A stretch of DNA of 64,000 bases from Candidatus Nitrosopumilus sp. (lineage in GTDB: Archaea > Thermoproteota > Nitrososphaeria > Nitrososphaerales > Nitrosopumilaceae). The stretch covers positions 20,381 through 84,380 of the forward strand of contig JAOKTA010000001.1 of NCBI GenBank assembly GCA_028335865.1. Reading direction: 5' to 3'. The position numbers and the translations under genes are program-made. Shown one piece after another: positions 50,318 to 58,996 of the stretch (its first letter is position 1; every line of letters starts with the position of its first letter). The notes below the pieces were generated by a model. The model saw only the letters and a list, made by a program, of their open reading frames with translations. It ran no database searches and had not been told where the DNA came from.

Positions 50318-51733
50318 ATGACTAACTTGATAATTGCAAAATTTGGAGGTAGCGCAATAGGTCCAGATGGAATATCAATACCACAAATAATTGAGAGGAT
50401 TAATAATTTAAAAAAAGACTCCAAAGTAATTACCGTTTTTTCAGCACCACTAACATTACACAATGGAAAAAAACGATCATTAACAGATGTTGTACTAGAA
50501 CAAGGGAAAAATGCAGAAAATGGAATTAAACCGTCACTAGATATTGTAAAAGCAGCATATCAAAAAATTCTTCAAATGGTTAATGAGGATAATAAAAAGA
50601 AATGTGAAAATGTTGTCGACATACATTTGAAAAAAGCACAAGTAGCATTGGATGATGCATTTGAAAATAAAGAATTTGCAGATGAAACACGATCAAAGGC
50701 ATTAGCATTTTCAGGGGAGATCTTGATGGCTCATGTCATGAATTACATTCTAAGGAGTAATCAAATTAAAACAGATGCCGTAGAATTTGATGACTGGCCA
50801 ATAATTACAGACAACAACATAGAATCTACAAACTTTCTCAGAACAGAATCAAATGAGAGAATGGGGGGAATTTCAAATTTAGTTGAAAATAATGAAGTGG
50901 TTACAATTGGCGGATTTATAGGAAAAACAGTAGATGGCATAACTACAACATATGAACGAGGAGGCTCAGATAGAACTGCAGCAGATCTGGGAATATTATT
51001 TCATAAAAAATATGATGCCAGCATAGATTTCGAAAAAGATAGTTCAGTAGTATCAGCAGATCCAAAAATCATTGAATTAGGGTTAAGAGAAGTGATTCAA
51101 TTATCATACAACGAGGCAAGACTGGCCGGAATGTTTGGAATGAAAATTTTAGATCCAATCGCAATAAAAGAAATTGTAGAACATGGCGTAGACATGCCAA
51201 TTAGAATTACAAATATAAAAAATCCAGAAAAAATCACAATAATAAAAAGAGAATTAGGTGATCACAAAGGCCATCCAATTAAAATAGTTACAGGAAAAGA
51301 AAATTGTGCAATATTTAGAATTGAAACAAATTCTATTCAAAAATTATTGACATCCTTAGAAAAAGATAGACGTTACAGTGAATTTGTCATCTTATCACCA
51401 TTTACAAAAGACGGTGTAGAATTATCCAGGATATTATTTTTGGATGGAGATTATGTAAAAAGAAATGAAAAATATCTACTAGGATTTGATCCACTTGCTA
51501 CAATTACATACAACAGAGGAGTAATCACATTAATTGGTGATGAAATGTGGAGAGTTCAACAAGTTGCATCAAGAACTAGTGCAAAAATTGGAGAGTCTGG
51601 ATTGAATATTTTGAATATGGATGCACAGGAAGAAACATCACGAATAATTATTGTTGTAGAAGATGCAGAAGAAAACATAAAAAAAGCTATCAAAGCAGTG
51701 CATGAAGGAATTGCAGAAATTAATTTTATTTAG
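50318..51733 (+). CDS. lysC: Aspartate kinase
   Basis: First step of the aspartate family (Lys/Thr/Met). N-terminal kinase core: IAKFGGSAIGPDGI and TTYERGGSDRTAADLG. Two ACT domains follow from ~310 (IVTGKENCAIFRI; VASRTSAKIGESGLNILNMDAQEETSRIIIVV), which usually bind the feedback inhibitor. 471 residues, monofunctional. 31 bp after the glycosyltransferase. Confidence 0.95.
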   Translation: MTNLIIAKFGGSAIGPDGISIPQIIERINNLKKDSKVITVFSAPLTLHNGKKRSLTDVVLEQGKNAENGIKPSLDIVKAAYQKILQMVNEDNKKKCENVVDIHLKKAQVALDDAFENKEFADETRSKALAFSGEILMAHVMNYILRSNQIKTDAVEFDDWPIITDNNIESTNFLRTESNERMGGISNLVENNEVVTIGGFIGKTVDGITTTYERGGSDRTAADLGILFHKKYDASIDFEKDSSVVSADPKIIELGLREVIQLSYNEARLAGMFGMKILDPIAIKEIVEHGVDMPIRITNIKNPEKITIIKRELGDHKGHPIKIVTGKENCAIFRIETNSIQKLLTSLEKDRRYSEFVILSPFTKDGVELSRILFLDGDYVKRNEKYLLGFDPLATITYNRGVITLIGDEMWRVQQVASRTSAKIGESGLNILNMDAQEETSRIIIVVEDAEENIKKAIKAVHEGIAEINFI

Positions 51734-51868
51734 TAAAAATTACAACATTACAAGTAAACACATAATAGATTTTTTATGTAGATTATATTCTATCAAGTAA
51801 CATTACAGTGTAAGCTAAAACACGCTATGGTTAATGCAAATTTTCACTATAAATTCGGAGATAATAGA

Positions 51869-52075
51869 TCAGATACGTTCAGCTGCATACCAACAAGTGA
51901 TACCAATTCCAATAACTGCATACCATTTGAAATTACTCTTATTCATGAAAACATTCGGTGAGGCTAATTCATCATTATTGTAATTAGCCAAACGAATATT
52001 TCTCATTTGAAATGCCTGGCCAATCAAGCCTATAGTTAAAAGAATTATTCCAATAAAACCTAAAGTCCACTCCAC
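51869..52075 (-). CDS. Small membrane protein, unknown
   Basis: 68 residues with two hydrophobic helices (4-22 and 50-64) joined by a polar loop. No family recognised. Divergent from the second branched-chain aminotransferase. Confidence 0.6.
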   Translation of the reverse strand: MEWTLGFIGIILLTIGLIGQAFQMRNIRLANYNNDELASPNVFMNKSNFKWYAVIGIGITCWYAAERI

Positions 52076-52171
52076 ACGATAATGCCTAGTTTATCTGATA
52101 TGTATTTTCTAAATATAATACGACCATATTAAAAATAATTCTTTAAATTACCAGAGTTTTTTTCTTTTCCT

Positions 52172-53086
52172 ATGATAGAAACGGGTAAAATATGGATGAA
52201 TGGAAAATTAGTTCCATTCAAAGATGCCAAAGTCCATGTGTTAACCCATGCATTACATTATTCAACATCAATTTTTGAAGGAATAAGATGTTATGATACT
52301 CCAAATGGTTCTGCAGTATTCAGATTACCAGAGCACGTGGACAGATTATTCAAATCTGCAAAATTATATTCAATGAAAATGCAGTATACAAAAAAAGTAA
52401 TTTCAGATGCTATTTTACAAACTGTTAAAGCTAGTGGGCTAAAAGAAGCATACATCAGACCATTAGCATATTATGGGTATGGAACAATGGGATTAACTCC
52501 CACTACAAACAAAGTGGACATGTCAATTGCATGTTGGGAATGGAAGATGGGAGAGTCAAAAGCAGGTAAATTTTCAGGAGCAAAATGTAAAGTTTCAAGT
52601 TGGATAAAAATTGACTCAAGATCTCAACCGATGCAAGCAAAAGCAGCATCAAACTATGCAAATGCAGCTCTAGCAAGAATGGAAGCATTAGAAAATGGAT
52701 TTGATGAGGCAATCATGTTAAATTCACAAGGAAAAGTTGCAGAAGGTAGTGCCGAAAACATATTCATAATTAAAGACGACATTATTCAAACACCACCACT
52801 TTCAGCAGGAGGATTAGAGGGAATTACAAGAGACAGTATTATGCAAATTATTGAAGAAAACAACGGATTCGTAATTGAACGGGATCTAGAGAGAGATGAT
52901 CTCTATACTGCAGATGAAATTTTTATGACCGGTACTGCTGCAGAAGTAAAATCAGTTACACAAATAGATAAAGTCAAAATTGGAACTGGAAAAATGGGAA
53001 GTGTAACTAAAGCACTACAAAAGTCATATAGAGATGCAGTGATGGGAAAAGATGAAAGATTTTTGCCATGGTTAACATTTATTTAA
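52172..53086 (+). CDS. ilvE: Branched-chain amino acid aminotransferase, copy 2
   Basis: Class IV PLP aminotransferase, 304 residues. The N-terminal IWMNGKLVPFKDAKVHVLTHALHYSTSIFEGIRCYDT, PLP Lys in QPMQAKAASNYANA, EGSAENIFII and FMTGTAAEVKSV are all present. It matches typical IlvE better than copy 1 (8320-9237), with which it shares the overall plan but many differences, so the duplication is old and the two may have different substrates. Confidence 0.93.
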   Translation: MIETGKIWMNGKLVPFKDAKVHVLTHALHYSTSIFEGIRCYDTPNGSAVFRLPEHVDRLFKSAKLYSMKMQYTKKVISDAILQTVKASGLKEAYIRPLAYYGYGTMGLTPTTNKVDMSIACWEWKMGESKAGKFSGAKCKVSSWIKIDSRSQPMQAKAASNYANAALARMEALENGFDEAIMLNSQGKVAEGSAENIFIIKDDIIQTPPLSAGGLEGITRDSIMQIIEENNGFVIERDLERDDLYTADEIFMTGTAAEVKSVTQIDKVKIGTGKMGSVTKALQKSYRDAVMGKDERFLPWLTFI

Positions 53087-53126
53087 TTTCAAAGAACTTT
53101 TTTATCCATAAAAAATATTGAAGATT

Positions 53127-53288
53127 ATGGATTTATGTGCGACTGGAGATACACCGGAAATTTGTTGGTTTTGTAGAAAGGGGCGTCATGATGATTGTAT
53201 GAAGAATATTCCAACACAAGGAAAATCAGATGGACCGCATGATTGTACTTTTGATACAAAATTAATTCCATGTAAATGCCAACATTAG
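53127..53288 (+). CDS. Cys-rich 53-residue protein, probable metal binder
   Basis: Below the ORF-track size limit. MDLCATGDTPEICWFCRKGRHDDCM and then HDCTFDTKLIPCKCQH: seven Cys and three His in 53 residues, suggesting one or two zinc sites. ATG at 53127, TAG at 53286. 40 bp after ilvE. The antisense ORF at 53125-53307 is a shadow. Confidence 0.68.
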   Translation: MDLCATGDTPEICWFCRKGRHDDCMKNIPTQGKSDGPHDCTFDTKLIPCKCQH

Positions 53289-53331
53289 GAAAGAGAAGTA
53301 ATAACAAATACAGCTTTAGTTGAAAAATTAT

Positions 53332-53889
53332 ATGCAGTATAATGAAGAATTTTGGAACAAATATGCAGATGAAAATGAATCAAGATACAATGAAGAATTT
53401 GCAAAATATGTTAGAGACTTAGCTAGTTCCTTACCAGGTGTACAAAGTATTTTAGAAATAGGTTGTGGTACAGGGGTTGATTTAAGATTATTTTCTGACT
53501 CATTCCAATTACATGGGGTCGATCTAAACGAACATGCATTAGAAATTGCAAAAGAAAAGTTATCTAATGTAAATTTTCAAAAAGAAGACATAACTAAATT
53601 ACCATTTCAAGATGCCTCAATAGATTTTGTATTTACACATGGATTAATGAATTATCTAGATGAGGACGTATTAGAAAAAGGGATTGCAGAGATGTTCAGA
53701 GTATCTAAAAAATGGATAATGCATTGTGAAAAATATGAAAAAACTGAAAAACAGATTGATAGCAATCATAAATTTCGAAACATGGGAGAAAAATGGCTAG
53801 ATTATAAAATAAAACTTGTTAGTGATGTAGACTTGCACGAAGATTACGGACAAGATCAAACAAGATTTACTTTATTAAAAAAAATATAA
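53332..53889 (+). CDS. Class I SAM-dependent methyltransferase
   Basis: The SAM-binding glycine loop ILEIGCGTGVDLRLF is at ~41-55, the acidic residue GVDLNEHAL follows, and LPFQDASIDFVFTHGLMNYL is the Methyltransf_11-type post-motif. 185-189 residues. TTG 53320 and ATG 53332 are both possible starts. Acceptor unknown. Confidence 0.87.
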   Translation: MQYNEEFWNKYADENESRYNEEFAKYVRDLASSLPGVQSILEIGCGTGVDLRLFSDSFQLHGVDLNEHALEIAKEKLSNVNFQKEDITKLPFQDASIDFVFTHGLMNYLDEDVLEKGIAEMFRVSKKWIMHCEKYEKTEKQIDSNHKFRNMGEKWLDYKIKLVSDVDLHEDYGQDQTRFTLLKKI

Positions 53890-53918
53890 TTTTTAAAATT
53901 AATTAAAATAAGTAAAAG

Positions 53919-53992
53919 CGGGTCTAGAGGGATTCGGACCCTCGACAACCGGATTAAGAGTCCGGTGCGCTACCTGGCTGCGCCATAAACCC
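53919..53992 (-). tRNA. tRNA-Lys (anticodon CTT)
   Basis: 74-nt cloverleaf on the minus strand: acceptor GGGTTTA/TAGACCC, anticodon stem CCGGA/TCCGG with loop CTCTTAA, T-arm GAGGG-TCCGAAT-CCCTC, discriminator G. CCA not encoded. Confidence 0.95.
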
Positions 53993-54048
53993 AACAAAGT
54001 AAAAAGTGCCTAGAGTTGTTATTAATCTTAAGATTTTAAAATAAATTA

Positions 54049-54654
54049 TTATGTAGTTTCTGATTTAGCTTCCATTTCACTGTACTTTTCTAAAATTGCT
54101 GTAAGTGCAGTTGAAACTGGTACATTGTTCATCTTTTTCTTTTCTGCAAGAAGTTTTTGGTATGCATCTAGTGTAATGTAGACAGGAATAGAGCCATTTC
54201 CTTCAAGTAATCCTCTAACATTGTAAAGTGCAGTTTCCATTCCCTTATCAGCAGATTTTGCAAATTTTGCTTTATCTAGAATTGCTCCTAGTGGACCAAA
54301 TGGCATTTTATAATCTACAGACATTGTTATTCTTGTAAGATTAGCACCTAATGATTTGAATTCGTTTGTAATTTCCCATTTCTTAAACGGACCTTTAATT
54401 TGCTTGGCAACAATTTTCTCATTTCTGACAAATTCAGTTGTTTCACAGTCCCACTCTAAACGTTTTCCGCTAAAGTCACCAATAATTCTAAATGTTGTAC
54501 CAACACCCATGCCTTCTTTGATATCCAATGGAACTACTGTCATTCCAACGGTATCATTTTTGATTTGATCAGAAACATGCTCTGGTCTTGCAAAATATGT
54601 GAATACATTATCCACGGGTGTTTTAATATCAATTGATTTACTAACTAGTGTCAA
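54049..54654 (-). CDS. SRPBCC-domain protein with ribbon-helix-helix-like tail
   Basis: Residues 1-150 form a START/SRPBCC ligand-binding fold (KSIDIKTPVDNVFTYFARPEHVSDQ; YKMPFGPLGAILDKAKF). The remaining ~45 residues (IPVYITLDAYQKLLAEKKKMNNVPVSTALTAILEKYSEM) look like a ribbon-helix-helix DNA-binding unit: strand, helix, NVPVSxA turn, helix. That fusion would make a ligand-sensing regulator; this is inference from the pattern. Neighbour to the tRNA-Lys gene. Confidence 0.75.
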   Translation of the reverse strand: MTLVSKSIDIKTPVDNVFTYFARPEHVSDQIKNDTVGMTVVPLDIKEGMGVGTTFRIIGDFSGKRLEWDCETTEFVRNEKIVAKQIKGPFKKWEITNEFKSLGANLTRITMSVDYKMPFGPLGAILDKAKFAKSADKGMETALYNVRGLLEGNGSIPVYITLDAYQKLLAEKKKMNNVPVSTALTAILEKYSEMEAKSETT

Positions 54655-54752
54655 TACGCTGATTCCTTGCCAATAATAATTTAAAGGTTGTGAAGATTTT
54701 CTTGAAAGAAATTGATGTACAATATATTCATCTATGGATCATTGATAGTATA

Positions 54753-55274
54753 ATGATTAAAGTGCGATCAATATTATTAATTACAATAATATTATTTTCA
54801 TCTATCTCAGCAGTAAATATGGCATATGGTCATTCACTCTTTAATTCTGCAGAAAAATTCTATGGAGGATATAGGGTACAAGTAGCCACAACGCCAGAAT
54901 TTCCACAAATTAATGAGACATCACAATTTTTGGTCAGAGTAACTGATGAAAATTTTGAAGAAGTAGAAAGTTTCACAATGGGAATCAGGGTTTTTTATAA
55001 TGATAAACAAGTAAATGCAATTCCTCCAACAACGATCAAGGAAGGTCATTGGGATATTGATTACATTTGGACAAAACAAGGAAATCATATTGTGTTAATT
55101 GACTTGTATGACATGGATGGAACACAAGGAACATTGACCTATACCTTTAACATGGGAACTCAAAGTCCATTTGGAGTAATATTTATCGCTGCAATTACAA
55201 TTGGTGCAATAAGTTTTGCAGTAGTGATAGGATACATTTACCTACCGAAAATTTTTAAAAAATCTAAAGTTTAG
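54753..55274 (+). CDS. Exported membrane-anchored protein with YtkA-like domain
   Basis: I start at ATG 54753: the first ~25 residues are a signal peptide (SILLITIILFSSISAVNMAYG). An Ig-like beta domain follows (FLVRVTDENFEEVESFTMGIRVFYNDKQV...GHWDIDYIWTKQGNHIVLIDLYDMDG), and a C-terminal membrane helix ends in KIFKKSKV. It lies beside the terminal oxidase operon (convergent overlap of 11 bp with ctaA), which suggests a part in copper delivery or oxidase assembly. Unproven. Confidence 0.7.
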   Translation: MIKVRSILLITIILFSSISAVNMAYGHSLFNSAEKFYGGYRVQVATTPEFPQINETSQFLVRVTDENFEEVESFTMGIRVFYNDKQVNAIPPTTIKEGHWDIDYIWTKQGNHIVLIDLYDMDGTQGTLTYTFNMGTQSPFGVIFIAAITIGAISFAVVIGYIYLPKIFKKSKV

Positions 55275-55707
55275 GTTTTATTGGCATTTTTGCCATACGG
55301 AATGCAAACAGAGTAGTTAACAATACCATTGAAAACAAAAATATCCCAATTCCTAAATGAACAGATACTAAAACTGCATGTAATTTTAAATCAATTACTA
55401 AAGCACCTAAAGTAATTTGTGTAATTACTAATCCAGTTGCAAGAGAACTGGTAATTTTTATTTTCAAATCTGAATTTTTATGAATAATACTAGCGACCAT
55501 TGTAGAAATTACTAAAACGCCTACACTTGCTGCAACTAATCTATGAGTCCATTCAACAAAATACTCAGCTGAAGGCATGAAACCATTTGGACATTGAGGC
55601 CACTCAGGACAAGTTAATCCAAGTCCTGATGCTGAAATATACCCTCCAATAAACATCAAAGAATACAAAACAACTAAAGTGGATAATGCCAGATATTGAA
55701 TTGCCAA
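55264..55707 (-). CDS. ctaA: Heme A synthase-type protein, compact archaeal form
   Basis: A four-helix membrane protein of the CtaA/COX15 family, which oxidises heme O to heme A for the oxidase. GGYISASGLGLTCPEWPQCPNGF has the extracellular Cys pair and conserved Gly, EWTHRLVAASVG and SVHLGIGIFL the heme-ligand His. It is about half the bacterial length, like other archaeal CtaA. The track start (55767) lies inside the upstream gene; a TTG at 55707, 2 bp after that gene's stop, is more likely. Confidence 0.87.
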   Translation of the reverse strand: MAIQYLALSTLVVLYSLMFIGGYISASGLGLTCPEWPQCPNGFMPSAEYFVEWTHRLVAASVGVLVISTMVASIIHKNSDLKIKITSSLATGLVITQITLGALVIDLKLHAVLVSVHLGIGIFLFSMVLLTTLFAFRMAKMPIKPKL

Positions 55708-55709
55708 AA

Positions 55710-56666
55710 TTATTCTACGATAAATTCGCCTATCATTCCTTGTAATGCGTGTCCTGGAACTGTACAAATGTAATGGTATGTTCCAGGTGCACCAGCAGTA
55801 AAGGTTGTACTGCCAGACTCACCAGGTTTTAACGGATTAGTTGCTGCTGCAATTGCTGAATCAAAAATAACACTGTTAAAGTCATCAGGATTTGAAACCA
55901 CACCAAATGCGTGAAATGACATGCCGGCATTGTTTGTAGTAATAGTTACTTCGTCACCAGAGTTGACAATAATTTGAGGGTTATTGCCTTCTTCTCCAGG
56001 TAATGCATCAAATGCTAAAGTCCTAAAGTCTGCAGATTCTATAAAATCAAGTTCAAATTCATGAGATATACCAGTTGGGGCTGCTGCAACTGCAGGTCCG
56101 CTAGAACCAGATACAATAATTTCTCCAACCATTCCTTGATCTCTATGACCTGGAACTGTACAAATGTAGTAGTAAGTTCCTTCTTCACCTGCGATAAATT
56201 CAGATGTACCAGACTCGCCAGGTTTTAACGGATTAGTTGGGGCTGCAATCTCACTACCAGGAATGATTCCAGCAAAACCTTCAGTGTCTTGTGTAACACC
56301 AAATGCATGGAAGGACATTCCATCATTTACAACATCAAACACAATTTTATCACCAACACTTATCTCAATTGTTGGATTAACTCCAGGTTCATCTTTCAGC
56401 GCATTAAATGTCAAAGACCTAAAGTCAGCTGATTCAAGAAATGAAAGATCTTGCGTAATTGTTTGTCCAGTTGCTTCTGCAGGTCCTGCATGAGTTTTTT
56501 CTCCTGCCATTAATGCTACAACTGGCGGTGGCTGTGAAATCCAATAATCCCACATTGAAAAGAAAATAATTCCACCAATTAGACAAACTCCCAACATAAT
56601 GGCCAGCATTCGGTTAACTCGATTAGGTGAAGTCATGTAAACATTTTGGGAATTATTTTTACTCAT
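55710..56666 (-). CDS. Membrane-anchored protein with two cupredoxin domains
   Basis: A blue-copper protein with an N-terminal membrane helix (MLAIMLGVCLIGGIIFFSMW) and two outward plastocyanin-like domains (~75-185, ~205-318). Each has complete type 1 copper ligands: MSFHAFGV, then YYICTVPGHRDQGM and YHYICTVPGHALQGM. The two halves are clearly duplicated (DFLESADFRSL / DFIESADFRTL). Sits between coxA and ctaA in the oxidase operon; probably an electron donor or copper store for the oxidase, in line with the heavy use of copper proteins by these archaea. Confidence 0.9.
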   Translation of the reverse strand: MSKNNSQNVYMTSPNRVNRMLAIMLGVCLIGGIIFFSMWDYWISQPPPVVALMAGEKTHAGPAEATGQTITQDLSFLESADFRSLTFNALKDEPGVNPTIEISVGDKIVFDVVNDGMSFHAFGVTQDTEGFAGIIPGSEIAAPTNPLKPGESGTSEFIAGEEGTYYYICTVPGHRDQGMVGEIIVSGSSGPAVAAAPTGISHEFELDFIESADFRTLAFDALPGEEGNNPQIIVNSGDEVTITTNNAGMSFHAFGVVSNPDDFNSVIFDSAIAAATNPLKPGESGSTTFTAGAPGTYHYICTVPGHALQGMIGEFIVE

Positions 56667-56678
56667 TTCATTTATCTC

Positions 56679-58205
56679 CTAATGTGATGGGTTCTTTGCC
56701 TCAAATGGATAATAGTATTTGCCTCCAAGTCCAAACGGATCATCTGTGTCTGCAGGTTTTCCTTTTCCAGAACTGTGTATCATGTTTGCTAAGAATATTA
56801 CCATACTGATTCCAATAATCATTGCACCTACTGTTGCTATTTGATTCATTGCAATCCATTCTGGAATTGGCGGATAATCGTAAATTCTTCTTGGCATTCC
56901 ATACAAGCCAAGTACGTGTTGTGTAAAGAATACCAAGATAGTACCAATAAAGGACAAGACAAAGTGAACCTTACCCCATGTTTCATTATACATTCTACCT
57001 GTAACATATGGGAACATGTAGTAGAGATAGCCAATTGAACCAAATGCAATAGTACCCATCACAAAGAGATGGAAGTGTCCAACTACCCAGTATGTATCGT
57101 GTGTTGTAAAGTCCAGTGGCATTGCACTGTTAACTACACCACCTGCGCCTGCAGAGAAGAATAATGCAATTCCTCCAACAGCCCACATCATTGGTGTTGC
57201 GAATCTAATTCTACCATTCCACATTGTTGCAACAAAGTTGAAAACGTGCATGGCAGATGCTGGGACAGCTGCTAAAGTTCCAACCATAAAGACTGTTTTT
57301 TCAGTGAAAGACATTCCGGTTGCGTACATGTGATGTGCCCATGATGAGAAACCGACAATAGACAACATAACAAATGCAAAGACTCCGGAATTGTAACTGT
57401 AAATTGGTTTTCTTGAAAATCTTGGAATAATTTCATACATCATTCCAATTGCAGGAATTACCAATACATACACTTCAGGATGGAATGTAAACCAAAACAA
57501 GTGTGCATATGCAATTGGATCACCACCCATTGCTGGATTGAAGAATCCACTTACACCAAGTCTGTCAGTTAACAGCATTAACAGGGCTGCAGCAAATGTT
57601 GGAATTGCAACTATAATGATTAATGAGGAAGACAAGAAAGCCCAAGCCATTAATGGAATTTGTCCAATTGACATGTCAGGATGTTTACATTTTAGAATTG
57701 TAACGACAAAATTTAGAGCACCCAATACAGAAGAGATACCCAAAATCTTTAATCCAAATATCCACATATCCGCCGCAGGTCCTGGTGCACTGATGATAGA
57801 ATACGGAGGAGTTGCATACCATGTAAAATCTGCAAATCCTAACCAAATTAGGACACCAGCAGGAGGAATCATCCAAAATGCAATTGCATTAAGTTTTGGA
57901 TATGCCATATCCCTGTATCTCACCATAATTGGAACGTAATAGTTACCAACAGCTGATGCAAATGGAATAATGAATAGGAAAATCAAGGTTGTTCCGTGAA
58001 CAGTAAAAATTCTATTAAATGTCATAGAATCTGCGATTATTTGAGATCCTGGGTAAAACAATTCAGCTCTAATTCCAAGTGCTAGTGAACCACCTAAGAA
58101 TAAGAAAGTGAGTGAGGTGATTAGGTAAAGTAATCCAACATCAGTATGGTGTGTTGAAAACATAATTTGCCAAATCGGACGTGGCTTTTGTAATTCTAGA
58201 GTCAT
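56679..58205 (-). CDS. coxA: Heme-copper terminal oxidase subunit I
   Basis: The catalytic O2-reducing subunit. Heme and CuB ligands: HGTTLIF (heme a), WFTFHPEVYVLVIPAIGM (CuB His with the cross-linked Tyr), SWAHHMYATG (CuB His pair), HDTYWVVGHFHLFVMG (heme a3 and heme a His). Twelve membrane helices. 508 residues. HPEVY places it in the A type. First large gene after coxB; 12 bp before the cupredoxin gene. Confidence 0.96.
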   Translation of the reverse strand: MTLELQKPRPIWQIMFSTHHTDVGLLYLITSLTFLFLGGSLALGIRAELFYPGSQIIADSMTFNRIFTVHGTTLIFLFIIPFASAVGNYYVPIMVRYRDMAYPKLNAIAFWMIPPAGVLIWLGFADFTWYATPPYSIISAPGPAADMWIFGLKILGISSVLGALNFVVTILKCKHPDMSIGQIPLMAWAFLSSSLIIIVAIPTFAAALLMLLTDRLGVSGFFNPAMGGDPIAYAHLFWFTFHPEVYVLVIPAIGMMYEIIPRFSRKPIYSYNSGVFAFVMLSIVGFSSWAHHMYATGMSFTEKTVFMVGTLAAVPASAMHVFNFVATMWNGRIRFATPMMWAVGGIALFFSAGAGGVVNSAMPLDFTTHDTYWVVGHFHLFVMGTIAFGSIGYLYYMFPYVTGRMYNETWGKVHFVLSFIGTILVFFTQHVLGLYGMPRRIYDYPPIPEWIAMNQIATVGAMIIGISMVIFLANMIHSSGKGKPADTDDPFGLGGKYYYPFEAKNPSH

Positions 58206-58245
58206 TAGTTAATCTCCTCGATAATAATTTGTGATAAAAGCGTTA

Positions 58246-58677
58246 TCAAGATAATGGCTCCGTAACATAGAGTGTTCCTCTCATGTTATAGTGAATTAAT
58301 CCACAATACTCTCTACATTGAATATCGTGTTCACCAACTTTATCTGGTGCAAACCACACAGTATTGACTCTGCCAGGAATTGCATCAATTAAAACAACAT
58401 AGTCGTGAATGTTAAAGGAATGATTTACGTCTGTTGATACTATTTCAAACTTATACGCTTTTCCAACTTCTACATGTAACTCACCAATTTCTTTTGTTCC
58501 ATCTTCATGTTCAAAAGTCCAGAACCATTGCTGTCCTGTTACAATAATTGTTTTAGCATCTGCAGGAACGTGTTCAACTAATCTTTCTGCTTCCCATGCT
58601 TCTGCACCTACCCAAGTCATTAATGCAATAACTACAGCGACATAAATCCATTCAGGCCAATTAGAATGTCCAGACAT
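58246..58677 (-). CDS. coxB: Terminal oxidase subunit II, CuA domain (second part)
   Basis: Accepts electrons for the oxidase. One membrane helix (WIYVAVVIALMTWVGAEAW) is followed by the cupredoxin fold: WFWTFEHEDG, HSFNIHDYV and the CuA motif QCREYCGLIHYNM (CxExCxxxHxxM) are complete. At 143 residues it lacks the first membrane helix of usual subunit II; the preceding small gene appears to supply it. 40 bp upstream of coxA. Confidence 0.93.
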   Translation of the reverse strand: MSGHSNWPEWIYVAVVIALMTWVGAEAWEAERLVEHVPADAKTIIVTGQQWFWTFEHEDGTKEIGELHVEVGKAYKFEIVSTDVNHSFNIHDYVVLIDAIPGRVNTVWFAPDKVGEHDIQCREYCGLIHYNMRGTLYVTEPLS

Positions 58678-58679
58678 AT

Positions 58680-58940
58680 CTACCAGTCAGTTCCCTCATA
58701 GCGAGTTGGTCTTGCTTTTGGATGGGATTCTCTAAATCTCCAAACTTGCCAAATAATAGTACCAGAAACTACCGACCCAACTGTAAATGCAACAGTCATC
58801 ATCTTATAGAATAAATTCCAAATGACTGTTCTACGATCAAGGTATTCACCAGGTTCATCACCTGCTGCAAATGCAAGATCTACAGCTGGAACTATAACTA
58901 AAACTCCAATTATCAATAAGAATCCAAATATGAACTTCAT
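58680..58940 (-). CDS. Small oxidase subunit resembling the N-terminal helix of CoxII
   Basis: 86 residues: a signal-like hydrophobic N-terminus (FGFLLIIGVLVIVPAVDLAFA), then a second helix (MMTVAFTVGSVVSGTIIWQVWRFRESHP). The WRFRES end is what follows the first membrane helix in normal subunit II. It ends 2 bp before the coxB start, so CoxII seems to be made as two polypeptides. First gene of the oxidase operon. Confidence 0.75.
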   Translation of the reverse strand: MKFIFGFLLIIGVLVIVPAVDLAFAAGDEPGEYLDRRTVIWNLFYKMMTVAFTVGSVVSGTIIWQVWRFRESHPKARPTRYEGTDW

Positions 58941-58996
58941 TAGCGATTATTTGAATTCGACTTCAATTTCTTTATAAGGGTTATCACAATTATTGG

